The position numbers were made by a program, and so were the translations under genes. From Acanthamoeba sp. SK_2022b (lineage: Eukaryota > Discosea > Longamoebia > Acanthamoebidae), in NCBI GenBank assembly GCA_027943245.1, contig JANDJZ010000062.1:1-64000 (forward strand): a DNA stretch of 64,000 nt, in the 5' to 3' direction. The notes below the pieces were generated by a model, which saw only the letters and a list, made by a program, of their open reading frames with translations, did not search any database and was not told where the DNA came from. How positions within the stretch are numbered: position 1 is the stretch's first letter; every line of letters begins with the position of its first letter. Below, piece after piece: positions 53,138 to 62,517 of the stretch.

Positions 53138-54619
53138 ATGTCACAGGGCTTACCTGTATCGAACATCGTCAATGTGACGGTGAATATGGCGCTGCGCGCT
53201 GCACAGGGGCGCAATTTCGGCGCGCTGCTGATCGTCGGTGGCTCTGATGTCATTGACGGCAGTCAGCGCATGCGCAGCTATTCGGGCATTACCGACGTCG
53301 GCGCAGATTTCGGCATGGAGGCGCCGGAGTACAAGGCCGCTAACCTGTATTTCCAGCAGACGCCGCAGCCGCGCACGCTGTACATCGGCCGCTGGATCAA
53401 AGAAGACCAGGCGGCACTGTTGCGCTGTGCCATCCTGACGCCGGCGCAGCAGGCGATCAGCACTTGGGCCTCGGTTACCGATGGCGCGATGAAAATCACC
53501 ATCGACGGCACGAACAAGACGATCACCGCCGTGGATTTCTCGGCAGAAACCAACCTGAACGGCGTGGCCGCGCGGATTGCAGAGAAGCTGACCACAGCTA
53601 ATGTGACGTGGGACGCAGTGAACAGCCGATTCATCATCACCTCAAAATCGACCGGCGCATCGTCGGCGGTGGGGTATGGTTCGGCTAATACTACCGGCAC
53701 GGACATCTCGGCAATGATGGGGGCAGTGCAGAATGCCGGCGCGCTGGCTATCCCGCGCGCAGCTGCTGAAAATATTCAGTCCTGCATCTACAAGCTGGCC
53801 GATATGTCTACCGGTTGGTATGGCCTGCAGATCGCCGACACATCGCTGAGCGATGACGACGTGATTAGCGTGGCGGCCTTTATCCAGTCCGATGACGTTT
53901 CCCGCATCTTCGGTTACACCACGCAAAACACCGGCGTGCTTGATCTGGACAATGAGAACGACATCGCCAGCAAGCTGAAAAACGCCAAATACGGCCGCAC
54001 CTTCATTCAGTATTCCAGCGCGAGCCCGTATGCGTCGGCGTCCATCTTCGGGCGTGCGTTTACCGTGAATTTCCTCGGTAACAACACCACGATCACGCTG
54101 AAATTCAAGCAGCAGCCAGGCATTGCGGCGGAAACGCTGACACAGACGCAGGCCAAGACGCTGACGGCGAAAAACTGCAACGTGTTCGTCAACTACGACA
54201 ACGACACGGCGATCATCCAGGAAGGCCTGATGTGTAACGGCGATTTCTTCGATGAGCGCCACGGCCTGGACTGGTTGCAGAACTACGTGCAGAACAACCT
54301 CTATAACGTGCTCTATACCAGCACAACCAAAGTTCCGCAGACCGATCCCGGCATCACGCGTTTGCTGACCAGCGTCAACGGCTCGCTTGAGCAGGGCGTT
54401 ACTAACGGCCTGATGGCGCCGGGCGTGTGGAATGGTGACCCAATCGGCAACCTGGCTACCGGTGACACGCTCACTACCGGCTATTACACCTATGCGCCGC
54501 CTATCGCCACCCAGGCGCAGGCTGATCGTGAAGCGCGTAAAGCGCCGGTGATCCAGTGCGCAATCAAGTTAGCCGGTGCTGTTCACTTCGCCGACGTCAT
54601 CATCAACGTAAATCGATAA
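53138..54619 (+). CDS. Contractile tail sheath protein (DUF3383)
   Basis: This 493-residue protein matches the DUF3383 sheath family: [36 protein letters not shown] at the start, [22 protein letters not shown] and a C-terminal end [12 protein letters not shown]. It polymerises around the tube and contracts on infection, showing that this phage is a myovirus. Confidence 0.88.
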   Translation: MSQGLPVSNIVNVTVNMALRAAQGRNFGALLIVGGSDVIDGSQRMRSYSGITDVGADFGMEAPEYKAANLYFQQTPQPRTLYIGRWIKEDQAALLRCAILTPAQQAISTWASVTDGAMKITIDGTNKTITAVDFSAETNLNGVAARIAEKLTTANVTWDAVNSRFIITSKSTGASSAVGYGSANTTGTDISAMMGAVQNAGALAIPRAAAENIQSCIYKLADMSTGWYGLQIADTSLSDDDVISVAAFIQSDDVSRIFGYTTQNTGVLDLDNENDIASKLKNAKYGRTFIQYSSASPYASASIFGRAFTVNFLGNNTTITLKFKQQPGIAAETLTQTQAKTLTAKNCNVFVNYDNDTAIIQEGLMCNGDFFDERHGLDWLQNYVQNNLYNVLYTSTTKVPQTDPGITRLLTSVNGSLEQGVTNGLMAPGVWNGDPIGNLATGDTLTTGYYTYAPPIATQAQADREARKAPVIQCAIKLAGAVHFADVIINVNR

Positions 54620-54628
54620 GGGGCAAAA

Positions 54629-55069
54629 ATGTCTACTTACAGCTTTTTGGATTTTTCCGCCTCTATCGTCGGCCCAGGTGGCGCGTTCGATCTGGGCTAT
54701 GGCTCGGGCAACGCCGAAGAGGGCGTGACAGTCACAATGGTTGAAGCGAAGAACACCATGACCACCGGTGCGGACGGTTCTGTAATGCACAGCCTGCACG
54801 CCGGTAAGGGTGGCACGATCACAGTGACGCTGCTCAAGACCTCGCCAACCAATGCCAAGCTGAGTGCGCTGTATAACGCACAATCGCTGTCGTCCGCTAC
54901 TTGGGGCAATAACGTTATCGTGCTGCGCAACAGCGCCAGCAACGACGTTTGCACCGCGCGCTCGGTCGCGTTCCAGAAGCAACCAGACTGGCAGAACGCC
55001 AAAGACGGCGGGACTGTGTCCTGGGTATTTGACGCTGGTCTGGTCGATCAACTGCTTGGCACTTTCTAA
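54629..55069 (+). CDS. Tail tube protein (DUF3277)
   Basis: This 146-residue protein matches DUF3277: MSTYSFLDFSASIVGPGGAFDLGYGSGNAEEG, GADGSVMHSLHAGKGGTITVTLLKTSPTN. It forms the inner tube of the tail and directly follows the sheath gene. Confidence 0.88.
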   Translation: MSTYSFLDFSASIVGPGGAFDLGYGSGNAEEGVTVTMVEAKNTMTTGADGSVMHSLHAGKGGTITVTLLKTSPTNAKLSALYNAQSLSSATWGNNVIVLRNSASNDVCTARSVAFQKQPDWQNAKDGGTVSWVFDAGLVDQLLGTF

Positions 55070-55079
55070 GGAGTGATGC

Positions 55080-55523
55080 ATGGAATTTGAGATTAAAGGC
55101 CAGCAGTACCGCGCGGCCAAACTTGACGCGTTCGCTCAGCAGGATGTGGCTATCGCATTGGCGCCGGTTTTATCCGGACTTATCCCTTTGCTGAAAGACA
55201 TCATGGCCGGTAATGGGAAGTCGCTGCAGGAGGATAAAAACCGCCTGTTTGACGAGATCATTCCGCTGGTGGTGAAGGCCATCGGCCAGCTGAGCCGGGA
55301 AGGCCGCGCGGAGATCAACCATGCTTGCCTGTCTGTGGTACAGCGCCAACAGGGTAAGGCTTGGACAAAAATCTATGAGCCAAGTCAGCGTCTGATGATG
55401 TTCGATGACCTCAACGGACTGGATCTGGTGAAAATCGTTGGCAACGTGGTGCGGGATTCCCTCGGTGATTTTTTTCCCGCACTCCCCGTGAGCGACAACA
55501 GCGTGGCCCAGGGATCAGCTTAA
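55080..55523 (+). CDS. Tail assembly chaperone (G-like)
   Basis: This 147-residue protein sits between tail tube and tape measure, the position of tail assembly chaperones. It begins MEFEIKGQQYRAAKLDAF. It contains a slippery T TTT TTT at 55469-55475, 49 bases before its stop, and a second ORF continues in the -1 frame. The unshifted product corresponds to lambda gpG. Confidence 0.8.
   Translation: MEFEIKGQQYRAAKLDAFAQQDVAIALAPVLSGLIPLLKDIMAGNGKSLQEDKNRLFDEIIPLVVKAIGQLSREGRAEINHACLSVVQRQQGKAWTKIYEPSQRLMMFDDLNGLDLVKIVGNVVRDSLGDFFPALPVSDNSVAQGSA
55469..55475 (+). promoter_or_regulatory. -1 ribosomal frameshift heptamer
   Basis: T TTT TTT stands in the correct X-XXY-YYZ phase relative to the chaperone frame (codons GAT TTT TTT CCC). 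The -1 frame opens just at this point, after a TGA at 55466, and stays open to 55711. Confidence 0.75.
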
Positions 55524-55711
55524 CGCTGGAGTCGTTGGCAAATGGGCGCAGTTATCTGCTGCGCCCGGTACATGCCCGTATGTGCAGCTATGAGTCGCTT
55601 AAAGACGGCACGCTGTCACTGGCTGATATTGCGCTGATGAATGAGTCGCTTGATGTCGAGGCGGAAAATAATTACCTGATAAAAAAATGGCAGGCAGAAA
55701 ATGAATGCTGA
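55469..55711 (+). CDS. -1 frame extension of the tail chaperone (T-like, DUF6889-type)
   Basis: After the shift the frame encodes about 78 residues with clear coding character (SLTLESLANGRSYLLRPVH, then YESLKDGTLSLADIALMNES), similar to DUF6889-type proteins found at this position. It has no start codon with a ribosome-binding site of its own, so it is likely made only as a fusion with the upstream chaperone. Its end overlaps the tape measure start by 11 bases. Confidence 0.72.
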   Translation, partial: FFSRTPRERQQRGPGISLTLESLANGRSYLLRPVHARMCSYESLKDGTLSLADIALMNESLDVEAENNYLIKKWQAENEC

Positions 55712-57689
55712 AACCATCAAGGACTTCCTGATCTCGCTGGGGTTCGACATCGACGAGGCCGGCGGCCGCAAGTTCGAATCGGTGGTTTCCGGCGTCACGA
55801 TGAATGCGGTCAAGATGGGGGCCGCAGTCGAAGCGGCCGCGCTGACCATCGTCGGGTTTACGACCAAGATCGCCAGCAGCCTCGACCGTCTCTATTGGCA
55901 GTCTCAGCGCACCGGCGCGACGGCGAACAACATCAGGGCTATCGGCTATGCCTTCAGCCAGGCGGGCGGCAGCGTGGAGGGGTTCAACGGCACGCTGGAC
56001 AATCTGGCGCGCTTCCTTCGTTCGACACCAGGCGCAGAGGGATTCCTACGTAATCTGGGCATTCAGACGCGAGATGCGGCCGGCAATCTGCGTGACACTG
56101 CCCAACTGGTGACGCTGGTCGGCGACAAGCTGGCGAAAATGCCGTACTACCGCGCCAACCAGTACGCGCAGATCCTCGGCATTGACGAAAGCACATTGCT
56201 GGCAATGCGGCGGGGTGTGAAGGGATTCACCTCTGATTATCAAAGCATGCTGCAGGCGACAGGGTTCGATTCCCAGAAAGCGGCCGAGCAGTCGAACAAG
56301 TTCATGACCCAAATGCGCGGGTTGGCGAATCTGTTCGGCATCATGCGCGACAAAATCGGCGGTAACCTTGCCGGCGGCCTGGCAGGGAATCTCGAAAGCT
56401 TCCGCAAAAATATCCTCCTCAACTTCCCCAAAATAGAGGGAACGATCACCGCCGTGCTGAAAAAGGTGCTTTCACTGGCCGATAGCATTATGACGCTGGT
56501 TTATCGGGGCGTGCAGGGCGCCGGCGATCTCATGAGGTGGTGGGATCGGCTGGATGATACAACAAAGGGGCTGATTAAGGTGCTGGGCGGCCTGCTGTTG
56601 GCCTGGCGCGTGATGAACAGCGCGTTCCTCACTTCCCCGATTGGCATGGTCACGGCGCTCATTGCTGCGCTGGTGGCGCTCTATGACGATTATCAGGTCT
56701 GGAAAGAAGGCGGCGACAGCCTGATCAACTGGGGGAAATGGAAGCCGGAAATCGATGCCGCGATGAAGGGGATAAAAGAGCTACGGGATTCCATATTCAG
56801 CGTCGGGCAGGAAATCGCCAAGCTGCTGAACATCGACCTGAAAAGCTGGTCGCTGAAAGGTGACATTGCCGACTTAACGAAGCAATTCGGCGAGTTCGGC
56901 AAGATGATGACGATGATCGGCGATCTCATCAACGCTTTGAAGGACGGAAACTGGAGCGAGGTTGGCAGGCTTGGCAAGGCGTTGCTTAGCCAGGGGCAGG
57001 GAAATCCTGACGCGTTGCCTGCTGTCACCGACAGCGCGAACAGCGCCGCCGATTGGGTTAAGGACAAAACAGGCTTCGACCCGCGCAGCGTTGGGCAGTG
57101 GATACGCGGTCAGTTCTCAGGCGCTAACGAGCCGCGCGGCATCCGCAACAACAATCCCGGCAACCTGAACTACGTCGGCCAGAACGGCGCGACGCTGGAA
57201 GATCACGCCACACCCCGCTTTGCTCGCTTCAATTCTGCTTTTGAAGGGTTCGCGGCGCTGGGTAAGCAGATCAAGGCGTACTACAACGGGACGTCAAAGG
57301 CCGCAGGTTATCAGAAGCTGCAATCTGTCGAGGACATCATCAGCCGCTTTGCGCCGGCCAGCGAGAACAACACCCAGGCCTATATCAACAAGCTGAGCAA
57401 AATGCTCGGCGTTGGTCGGGGTGACTCGCTGAATATTCAGGATCCACAGGTGCTGGCAACGTTGATGAATGGCATCACGCAGATTGAGAATGGCAAAAAC
57501 CCCTACGCGCCGGAAATGGTGCTGAAGGCGGCTCAGTCGGCCGTTGGCGCTGGTGGCTCGAATAGCTCCGTGTTCAACATCAACGTGCAGGGCGGCGGAG
57601 ATCCACGCGAAACAGCACGCCTGACCGGGGACGCGGTTGAGGGCGTTTACCGCCGGCAGACACGCAACATGCAAACGCAGGTGGGCTGA
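55701..57689 (+). CDS. Tape measure protein with transglycosylase-like domain
   Basis: This 662-residue tail-length protein has helical N-terminal and central parts and hydrophobic segments (GLIKVLGGLLLAWRVM; IGMVTALIAALVALY). At about 475-580 there is a lysozyme/structural-protein domain (RGIRNNNPGNLNYVGQNGA...) likely to open peptidoglycan during DNA entry. The length predicts a rather short tail. Confidence 0.87.
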   Translation: MNAETIKDFLISLGFDIDEAGGRKFESVVSGVTMNAVKMGAAVEAAALTIVGFTTKIASSLDRLYWQSQRTGATANNIRAIGYAFSQAGGSVEGFNGTLDNLARFLRSTPGAEGFLRNLGIQTRDAAGNLRDTAQLVTLVGDKLAKMPYYRANQYAQILGIDESTLLAMRRGVKGFTSDYQSMLQATGFDSQKAAEQSNKFMTQMRGLANLFGIMRDKIGGNLAGGLAGNLESFRKNILLNFPKIEGTITAVLKKVLSLADSIMTLVYRGVQGAGDLMRWWDRLDDTTKGLIKVLGGLLLAWRVMNSAFLTSPIGMVTALIAALVALYDDYQVWKEGGDSLINWGKWKPEIDAAMKGIKELRDSIFSVGQEIAKLLNIDLKSWSLKGDIADLTKQFGEFGKMMTMIGDLINALKDGNWSEVGRLGKALLSQGQGNPDALPAVTDSANSAADWVKDKTGFDPRSVGQWIRGQFSGANEPRGIRNNNPGNLNYVGQNGATLEDHATPRFARFNSAFEGFAALGKQIKAYYNGTSKAAGYQKLQSVEDIISRFAPASENNTQAYINKLSKMLGVGRGDSLNIQDPQVLATLMNGITQIENGKNPYAPEMVLKAAQSAVGAGGSNSSVFNINVQGGGDPRETARLTGDAVEGVYRRQTRNMQTQVG

Positions 57690-58285
57690 TGGATATTTTA
57701 TCTGTGCTGTTCTCACAGCAGCGGCGCCGCATCGGCATTATCGTGCCGAGCGTGGCAATCAGCGAGAAGCACATGGACGCGACGGAAATCACCGAGCACC
57801 CCGTGGAGCTCGGCGCGCCGACAAGCGACCATGCGTATGATCGCCCCGCCGAGGTGACGATGGAGCTGGGTTTTGCCAGCGGCGGATCGCTGATAGACGG
57901 GATCGACACGACCGAGATTTTTAACGTCAGTACCGGTTTATCGCTGGGCACCAGCCCGGCGGACGTCTATCAGCAACTGCTGGAGCTGAAAAAAAGCAAA
58001 AAGCCGTTTGCCGTGACAACCGGTAAGCGGCAGTACCAGAACATGATGATCCGCGCTATCGAGGTGCTGACCGACAAAACCAGCGAAAACGTGCTGATGA
58101 CGACGCTCACCCTGCGCGAACTCATCATCACCGAAACGCAGAAGGTGACGACCACGCCGGCGGAAAACATGCAATCGCCCCAGGACACCGGCGGCGTGAG
58201 CAACACAGGGCTGAAAAACCCGACCACACCGGAAAAGCAGCAGAGCATTTTAAAGTCTGCGGGAGGCTTCCTTGGCATTGGTTGA
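57689..58285 (+). CDS. Baseplate protein (Dit-like)
   Basis: This 198-residue protein resembles baseplate proteins that follow the tape measure in this phage type: DATEITEHPVELGAPTSDHAYDRPAEVTMELGF, VYQQLLELKKSKKPFAVTTGKRQYQNMMI. It probably nucleates the tail tube at the baseplate. Confidence 0.72.
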   Translation: MDILSVLFSQQRRRIGIIVPSVAISEKHMDATEITEHPVELGAPTSDHAYDRPAEVTMELGFASGGSLIDGIDTTEIFNVSTGLSLGTSPADVYQQLLELKKSKKPFAVTTGKRQYQNMMIRAIEVLTDKTSENVLMTTLTLRELIITETQKVTTTPAENMQSPQDTGGVSNTGLKNPTTPEKQQSILKSAGGFLGIG

Positions 58286-58577
58286 AATCCCCCTTACGCC
58301 GATATCACAGCAGTTCGCTATCCAGCTGGCCGGCGTGCAATACCAGCTCACGCTGATGTGGCGCGATGTGGCCGGGTGGGTGCTGGACATTGCCAGCAAC
58401 GACAAGACGCCGATTATCCAGGGGATCCCGCTGGTGGCTGGTGCTGACCTGCTGGCGCAGTATCGTTACCTCGGGATTGGCGGTCAGCTGTTCGTGATGT
58501 CCGATCCCGCCGTGTTGGCACCCCCGACGCAGACCAACCTGGGCATTGAGTCCCACCTCTACTTTCTGACCAACTGA
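58272..58577 (+). CDS. Baseplate plug-family protein (DUF6983-like)
   Basis: This 101-residue protein starts at a TTG behind GGGAGG, with no ATG in a suitable place. Its core LAGVQYQLTLMWRDVAGWVLDI and GIPLVAGADLLAQYRYLGIGG match small baseplate plug proteins. It overlaps the preceding gene by 14 bases and ends at a strong terminator. Confidence 0.72.
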   Translation: MALVEIPLTPISQQFAIQLAGVQYQLTLMWRDVAGWVLDIASNDKTPIIQGIPLVAGADLLAQYRYLGIGGQLFVMSDPAVLAPPTQTNLGIESHLYFLTN

Positions 58578-58598
58578 CCGCCTCCGGGCGGTTTTTTT
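58577..58598 (+). terminator. Intrinsic terminator inside the tail operon
   Basis: ACCGCC (58577-58582) pairs with GGCGGT (58587-58592) around TCCG and is followed by seven T residues including the last pair. It stands only 12 bp before the next gene. Confidence 0.85.
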
Positions 58599-58609
58599 AT
58601 GGGGCGCCG

Positions 58610-59557
58610 ATGACCACTAACTGGATGCGAAAATGTAGCCTGATCGTGGCGAACGATGCCGGGGAAGGGCTGGAATTATCTGGCCTGAAAATCAGCTTCA
58701 ACATCAGCAGACCCGACATCAGTTACCCCGCCACGGCGATGTTCAAGATTTACAACCTGAGCCGGAACACCAACAGCCGGATCAGGCAAAATGAGTTCAC
58801 TCAGATAAAGTTTGTCGCCGGCTACCAGGACAATTTCGGACTGATTTTTTCCGGTCAGATCCAGTATTCCTACAGCGGGCGTGAAAACCCGACCGACACC
58901 TACGTGGTGATTCAGGCGGCCGACAGTGACCAGGCGCATAACTTCGCGGTGATGAACACCACTCTGGCGGCTGGGTACACGCAGCAGGACGTACACACCG
59001 CGCTGATGAAGCCGATCGGGGTTTACGACATCGTCGCCGGCGCTACGCCGGAATTTGCCACCACCAAGGCACCACGCGGTAAACCGATGTTCGGCATGCA
59101 CCGCGATGAAGTTTCCAGCCTGGCGGCGCAGTGTAAGGCGACATGGCGCTATGAGAACGGGCGCCTGCAAATGGTGCCGGAAAACGCCTATCTGGCCGAT
59201 GCTATCGTGCTGAACGCGCAGACTGGCCTGATCGGTATGCCCGAGCAGACTATTAACGGCGGTATCAACGTGAAATGCCTGATTAACCCGAATATCCAAC
59301 TCGATACGCTGATCCGCCTCGACAACAAATCGATAAACCAGGTCGGCCTGTCCAACCAAGAGATCGCCACCGGCAGCACGGCGGGCGCCTCCGTACAACA
59401 GCCGGCAGTGCTGGACATGGACGGTGATTACATCGTGAAGAACATCGCCTATTACGGCGACACGCGCGGGAATGCCTGGTATCAGGACATGATCTGTATT
59501 GCCAAGGGCGGCGCGGGGTTGTTGAGCCAATCCAACGTGAGGGCTATGCCGCTATGA
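58610..59557 (+). CDS. Baseplate hub protein
   Basis: This 315-residue protein resembles gp44/gpD-type hub proteins (LKISFNISRPDISYPATAMFKIYNLSRNT; IFSGQIQYSYSGREN). It would form the central hub below the tube that holds the spike. It overlaps the spike gene by four bases. Confidence 0.75.
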   Translation: MTTNWMRKCSLIVANDAGEGLELSGLKISFNISRPDISYPATAMFKIYNLSRNTNSRIRQNEFTQIKFVAGYQDNFGLIFSGQIQYSYSGRENPTDTYVVIQAADSDQAHNFAVMNTTLAAGYTQQDVHTALMKPIGVYDIVAGATPEFATTKAPRGKPMFGMHRDEVSSLAAQCKATWRYENGRLQMVPENAYLADAIVLNAQTGLIGMPEQTINGGINVKCLINPNIQLDTLIRLDNKSINQVGLSNQEIATGSTAGASVQQPAVLDMDGDYIVKNIAYYGDTRGNAWYQDMICIAKGGAGLLSQSNVRAMPL

Positions 59558-60309
59558 TCACCAATAACGAACGCCAGGACTCTCCCGAGCTGGTGCTGAA
59601 AGCCGTGGCCGATTCGCTCAGTACCAGCCTACGGGTGGCAATGCCGGGCATCATCCAGTCTTTCGACGCCGGCGCGGTAACTGCCACGATCCAACCGGCC
59701 GTAAAAGCCTCTGTGCGGCAATCTGACGGCTCCTTGTCATCGGTGGCGCTGCCTCTGCTGGTGGATGTCCCTGTCGTGTTCCCGCGCGGCGGAGGCGTCA
59801 CGCTGACGTTTCCTGTGTCTGCCGGCGATGAGTGCCTTGTCGTTTTCGCCGACCGCTGCATTGATTACTGGTGGCAGAGCGGCGGAGTACAGGAGCCGGT
59901 AGACCAACGCCAGCACCATCTTGCTGACGCTTTCGCGCTGGTCGGCCCGCAGTCGCAAACAAAGAAAATCAGCGGTATCAGCACCTCTACCGCGCAGCTG
60001 CGCACCGACGACGGCGCCGCATTTATCGAACTCGACCCAGGCAGCCATGCCGTTAACGTCACCACGTCCGGAAAACTGACCGCCAGCGCCCAGGGCGGCA
60101 CAGAGATCAACTCACCGGAAATCGTGCTCAACGGCAACGTGACGATAAACGGCAACCTGTCGCAGGGCATGGGCGCAGATGGCGGCACGGCGACGATGCT
60201 GGGGCCGGTGAACGTGACCAACGACGTAAAAGCCGGTGGCATCAGTCTGCAGACGCATAAACACGGCGGCGTAGAAACTGGCGGCGGACAGACAGGAGGC
60301 CCGGAGTGA
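59554..60309 (+). CDS. Membrane-puncturing spike (Gp138 family)
   Basis: This 251-residue protein has an N-terminal OB-fold of the Gp138 family (RVAMPGIIQSFDAGAVTATIQPAVK...PLLVDVPVVFPRGGGVTLTFPV), a beta-helix of repeats (GNVTINGNLSQ) and a C-terminal HKHGG motif. That motif resembles the His-x-His iron site of phage spikes. It is the needle of the contractile tail. Confidence 0.85.
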   Translation: MITNNERQDSPELVLKAVADSLSTSLRVAMPGIIQSFDAGAVTATIQPAVKASVRQSDGSLSSVALPLLVDVPVVFPRGGGVTLTFPVSAGDECLVVFADRCIDYWWQSGGVQEPVDQRQHHLADAFALVGPQSQTKKISGISTSTAQLRTDDGAAFIELDPGSHAVNVTTSGKLTASAQGGTEINSPEIVLNGNVTINGNLSQGMGADGGTATMLGPVNVTNDVKAGGISLQTHKHGGVETGGGQTGGPE

Positions 60310-60659
60310 AGTACCGCAAAGAGGACGAGAACGGCGATTACACCTTCGGTCAGGGTGATAACACCTTTTTGGAGAACACCCCGGAGGCGGTCGCGCAGGC
60401 GGTGAAAACGCGCTTTGAGCTGTGGACGGGCGAATGGTTTCTCGATGTGACCGAAGGCACGCCGTATCGCGAGACGATACTCGGCAAGCACAAATCAGCC
60501 GCCTACAACATGGCTGTGCGCGAGCGGATCCTCGGCACGCAGGGCGTGACCGAAATCCTCGAATTCACCACGGAATATAACCCCGATACGCGCCGCGTGA
60601 CGTTCACCGCGACCATCAACACGCTGTACGGCGAAACGACTGTAACCAGCGAGGCATAA
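60306..60659 (+). CDS. Baseplate protein (gpW/gp25-like)
   Basis: This 117-residue protein starts at a GTG overlapping the spike stop. FLENTPEAVAQAVKTRFELWTGEWFLDVTEGTPY is typical of the gp25/W-like baseplate wedge proteins that precede baseplate J. Confidence 0.78.
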   Translation: MKYRKEDENGDYTFGQGDNTFLENTPEAVAQAVKTRFELWTGEWFLDVTEGTPYRETILGKHKSAAYNMAVRERILGTQGVTEILEFTTEYNPDTRRVTFTATINTLYGETTVTSEA

Positions 60660-61849
60660 TGCTCAATCTCGATACGCTAGGGCTTGCGGCCAAGGTGACC
60701 GCGAGCGGGATCAGCGCGCCCGATTATCAGACGATACTCAACACGCTGACTGGTTATTTCCAACAGATTTACGGTGACGACGTCTATCTGGAATCAGACA
60801 GCAAAGACGGCCAGATGCTGGCTATCTATGCTCGCGGCATCCATGACGTTAACAACATGGCGATCGCAGTCTATAACTCATTCAGCCCGGCAACGGCGCA
60901 GGGCCGCGGCCTGGCCTCCAACGTGAAAATTAACGGCATTTCGGTAACGCCGGCGTCTCGCTCCACTGCGGATGTGCGGATCGTGGGACAGGTTGGCACA
61001 CCCATTACCAACGGCACAGTGCGCGACAGCAACGGCATCAGCTGGTCATTGCCTGCCAGTGTGGTAATCGGCATCGATGGTACAGTGACGGTGACCGCGA
61101 CATGCCAGATTGATGGCGCTGTCGTGGCGCCTGCCGGCAGCATTACAGAGATCGGCACCCCTACGCGCGGCTGGCAGTCGGTAACCAACCCGGCGGCCGC
61201 AACCGCTGGGAGAAAAGTGGAGACGGACGCAGAGCTGCGCCAGCGTCAGGCTAAATCTGTGGCTATCCCATCGCTGACGGTGCTGGATGGAATTATGGGC
61301 GCCGTTGCTACGCTGGACGGTGTAGAGCGCTATCGTGGCTATGAGAACGACACCAGCGTAACAGACGCCAACGGTTTGCCGCCACACAGCATTTCGCTTG
61401 TTGTTGCCGGCGGTGACGTGGCTGCGATCGCCAAAACCATAGCCACGAAGAAAACGCCAGGCGGCGGCACCTACGGCACGACCACGATCGACGTTACCGA
61501 CAAATACGGCATCGTGCATCCGATCAGCTTCTTCCGCCCGACCAGCGTTGATATTTACGCGCGCGTCGAGATCAAGGCGCTGCAGGGCTACACGTCTGCG
61601 GTCGGCGAGGAAATCAGAACGGCTGTTGCGGCATACATCAACGAAATCGAGATCGGCGATCCGGTATACCTGACGCGTCTATTCCTGCCTGCCAACCTGA
61701 ACGGCAGCGCAGACAGCGCAACGTTCGACATTACCGACCTGCAGATAGGCACCTCACCGGGTAGCCTGGCGCCGGCAAATGTCGTGATCGGGTTCAACGC
61801 GGTAGCCGCCTGTGCGCCGGCGAATGTCGAGGTGGTGGTGATCCCATGA
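60659..61849 (+). CDS. Baseplate J family protein
   Basis: This 396-residue wedge protein matches the Mu gp47/P2 gpJ family (SDSKDGQMLAIYARGIHDVNNMAIAVYNSFSPATAQGRGLASNVKINGI; VETDAELRQRQAKS). It forms the outer wedge linking hub and fibres. It shares one base with the preceding stop and overlaps the next gene by four. Confidence 0.9.
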   Translation: MLNLDTLGLAAKVTASGISAPDYQTILNTLTGYFQQIYGDDVYLESDSKDGQMLAIYARGIHDVNNMAIAVYNSFSPATAQGRGLASNVKINGISVTPASRSTADVRIVGQVGTPITNGTVRDSNGISWSLPASVVIGIDGTVTVTATCQIDGAVVAPAGSITEIGTPTRGWQSVTNPAAATAGRKVETDAELRQRQAKSVAIPSLTVLDGIMGAVATLDGVERYRGYENDTSVTDANGLPPHSISLVVAGGDVAAIAKTIATKKTPGGGTYGTTTIDVTDKYGIVHPISFFRPTSVDIYARVEIKALQGYTSAVGEEIRTAVAAYINEIEIGDPVYLTRLFLPANLNGSADSATFDITDLQIGTSPGSLAPANVVIGFNAVAACAPANVEVVVIP

Positions 61850-62517
61850 GTGAGACGAAATACCAAAAGCTCATCACGTCCTATCACAAGCACAAGCCGA
61901 AATTTTACGATCATATCTCCCTCATCTCACAGCCCCTGATCGACGTGCAGAACGCCACAGCGAAGCTGATTGACGATTTCGACCTGGATACTGCGGTGGG
62001 TAAGCAGTTAGACGCTGTCGGATTGTGGGTAGGGATAGGGAGGAAGATCGCGACGCCAATCACCGGCGTTTACTTCTCATTGGACGATGAAGAACTGGGT
62101 TTTGATGCCGGATTGTGGCGCGGGCGATTCGATGCCGGCGGCTTCACTGAACTGGACGATGACACCTACCGAACCATCATCCGCGCGAAAATAGCGGCCA
62201 ACCACTGGGACGGAACCACGGAGACGCTCAGTGACGTCTACCAGATTATTTTCCCAGACGGAAAAACGAAGATTTTCGCCGTCGATAACTTCGACATGAC
62301 GATGTCCGTTTACATCACCGGCGACCGCATTACTCCGGTCATGAAAGCTGTGATCGAACTGGGTTATCTGGACATCAAGCCGTCAACCGTCCGTATCAAA
62401 AACTACACCATTACCACCGAATCGGGGCCGCTGTTCGGCTTCGACATCGATAATGAATTTATCTCCGGCTTCGAGAAGGGCGCATGGGGAACACTGCTGG
62501 GAGCATCACATGGCTAA
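61846..62517 (+). CDS. DUF2612 baseplate/fibre-adaptor protein
   Basis: This 223-residue protein matches DUF2612: KLIDDFDLDTAVGKQLDAVGLWVGIGR and DDDTYRTIIRAKIAANHWDGTTETLSDVYQIIF. It occupies the gpI-like place between baseplate J and the fibre and probably attaches the fibre. It overlaps the fibre gene by eight bases. Confidence 0.82.
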   Translation: MSETKYQKLITSYHKHKPKFYDHISLISQPLIDVQNATAKLIDDFDLDTAVGKQLDAVGLWVGIGRKIATPITGVYFSLDDEELGFDAGLWRGRFDAGGFTELDDDTYRTIIRAKIAANHWDGTTETLSDVYQIIFPDGKTKIFAVDNFDMTMSVYITGDRITPVMKAVIELGYLDIKPSTVRIKNYTITTESGPLFGFDIDNEFISGFEKGAWGTLLGASHG

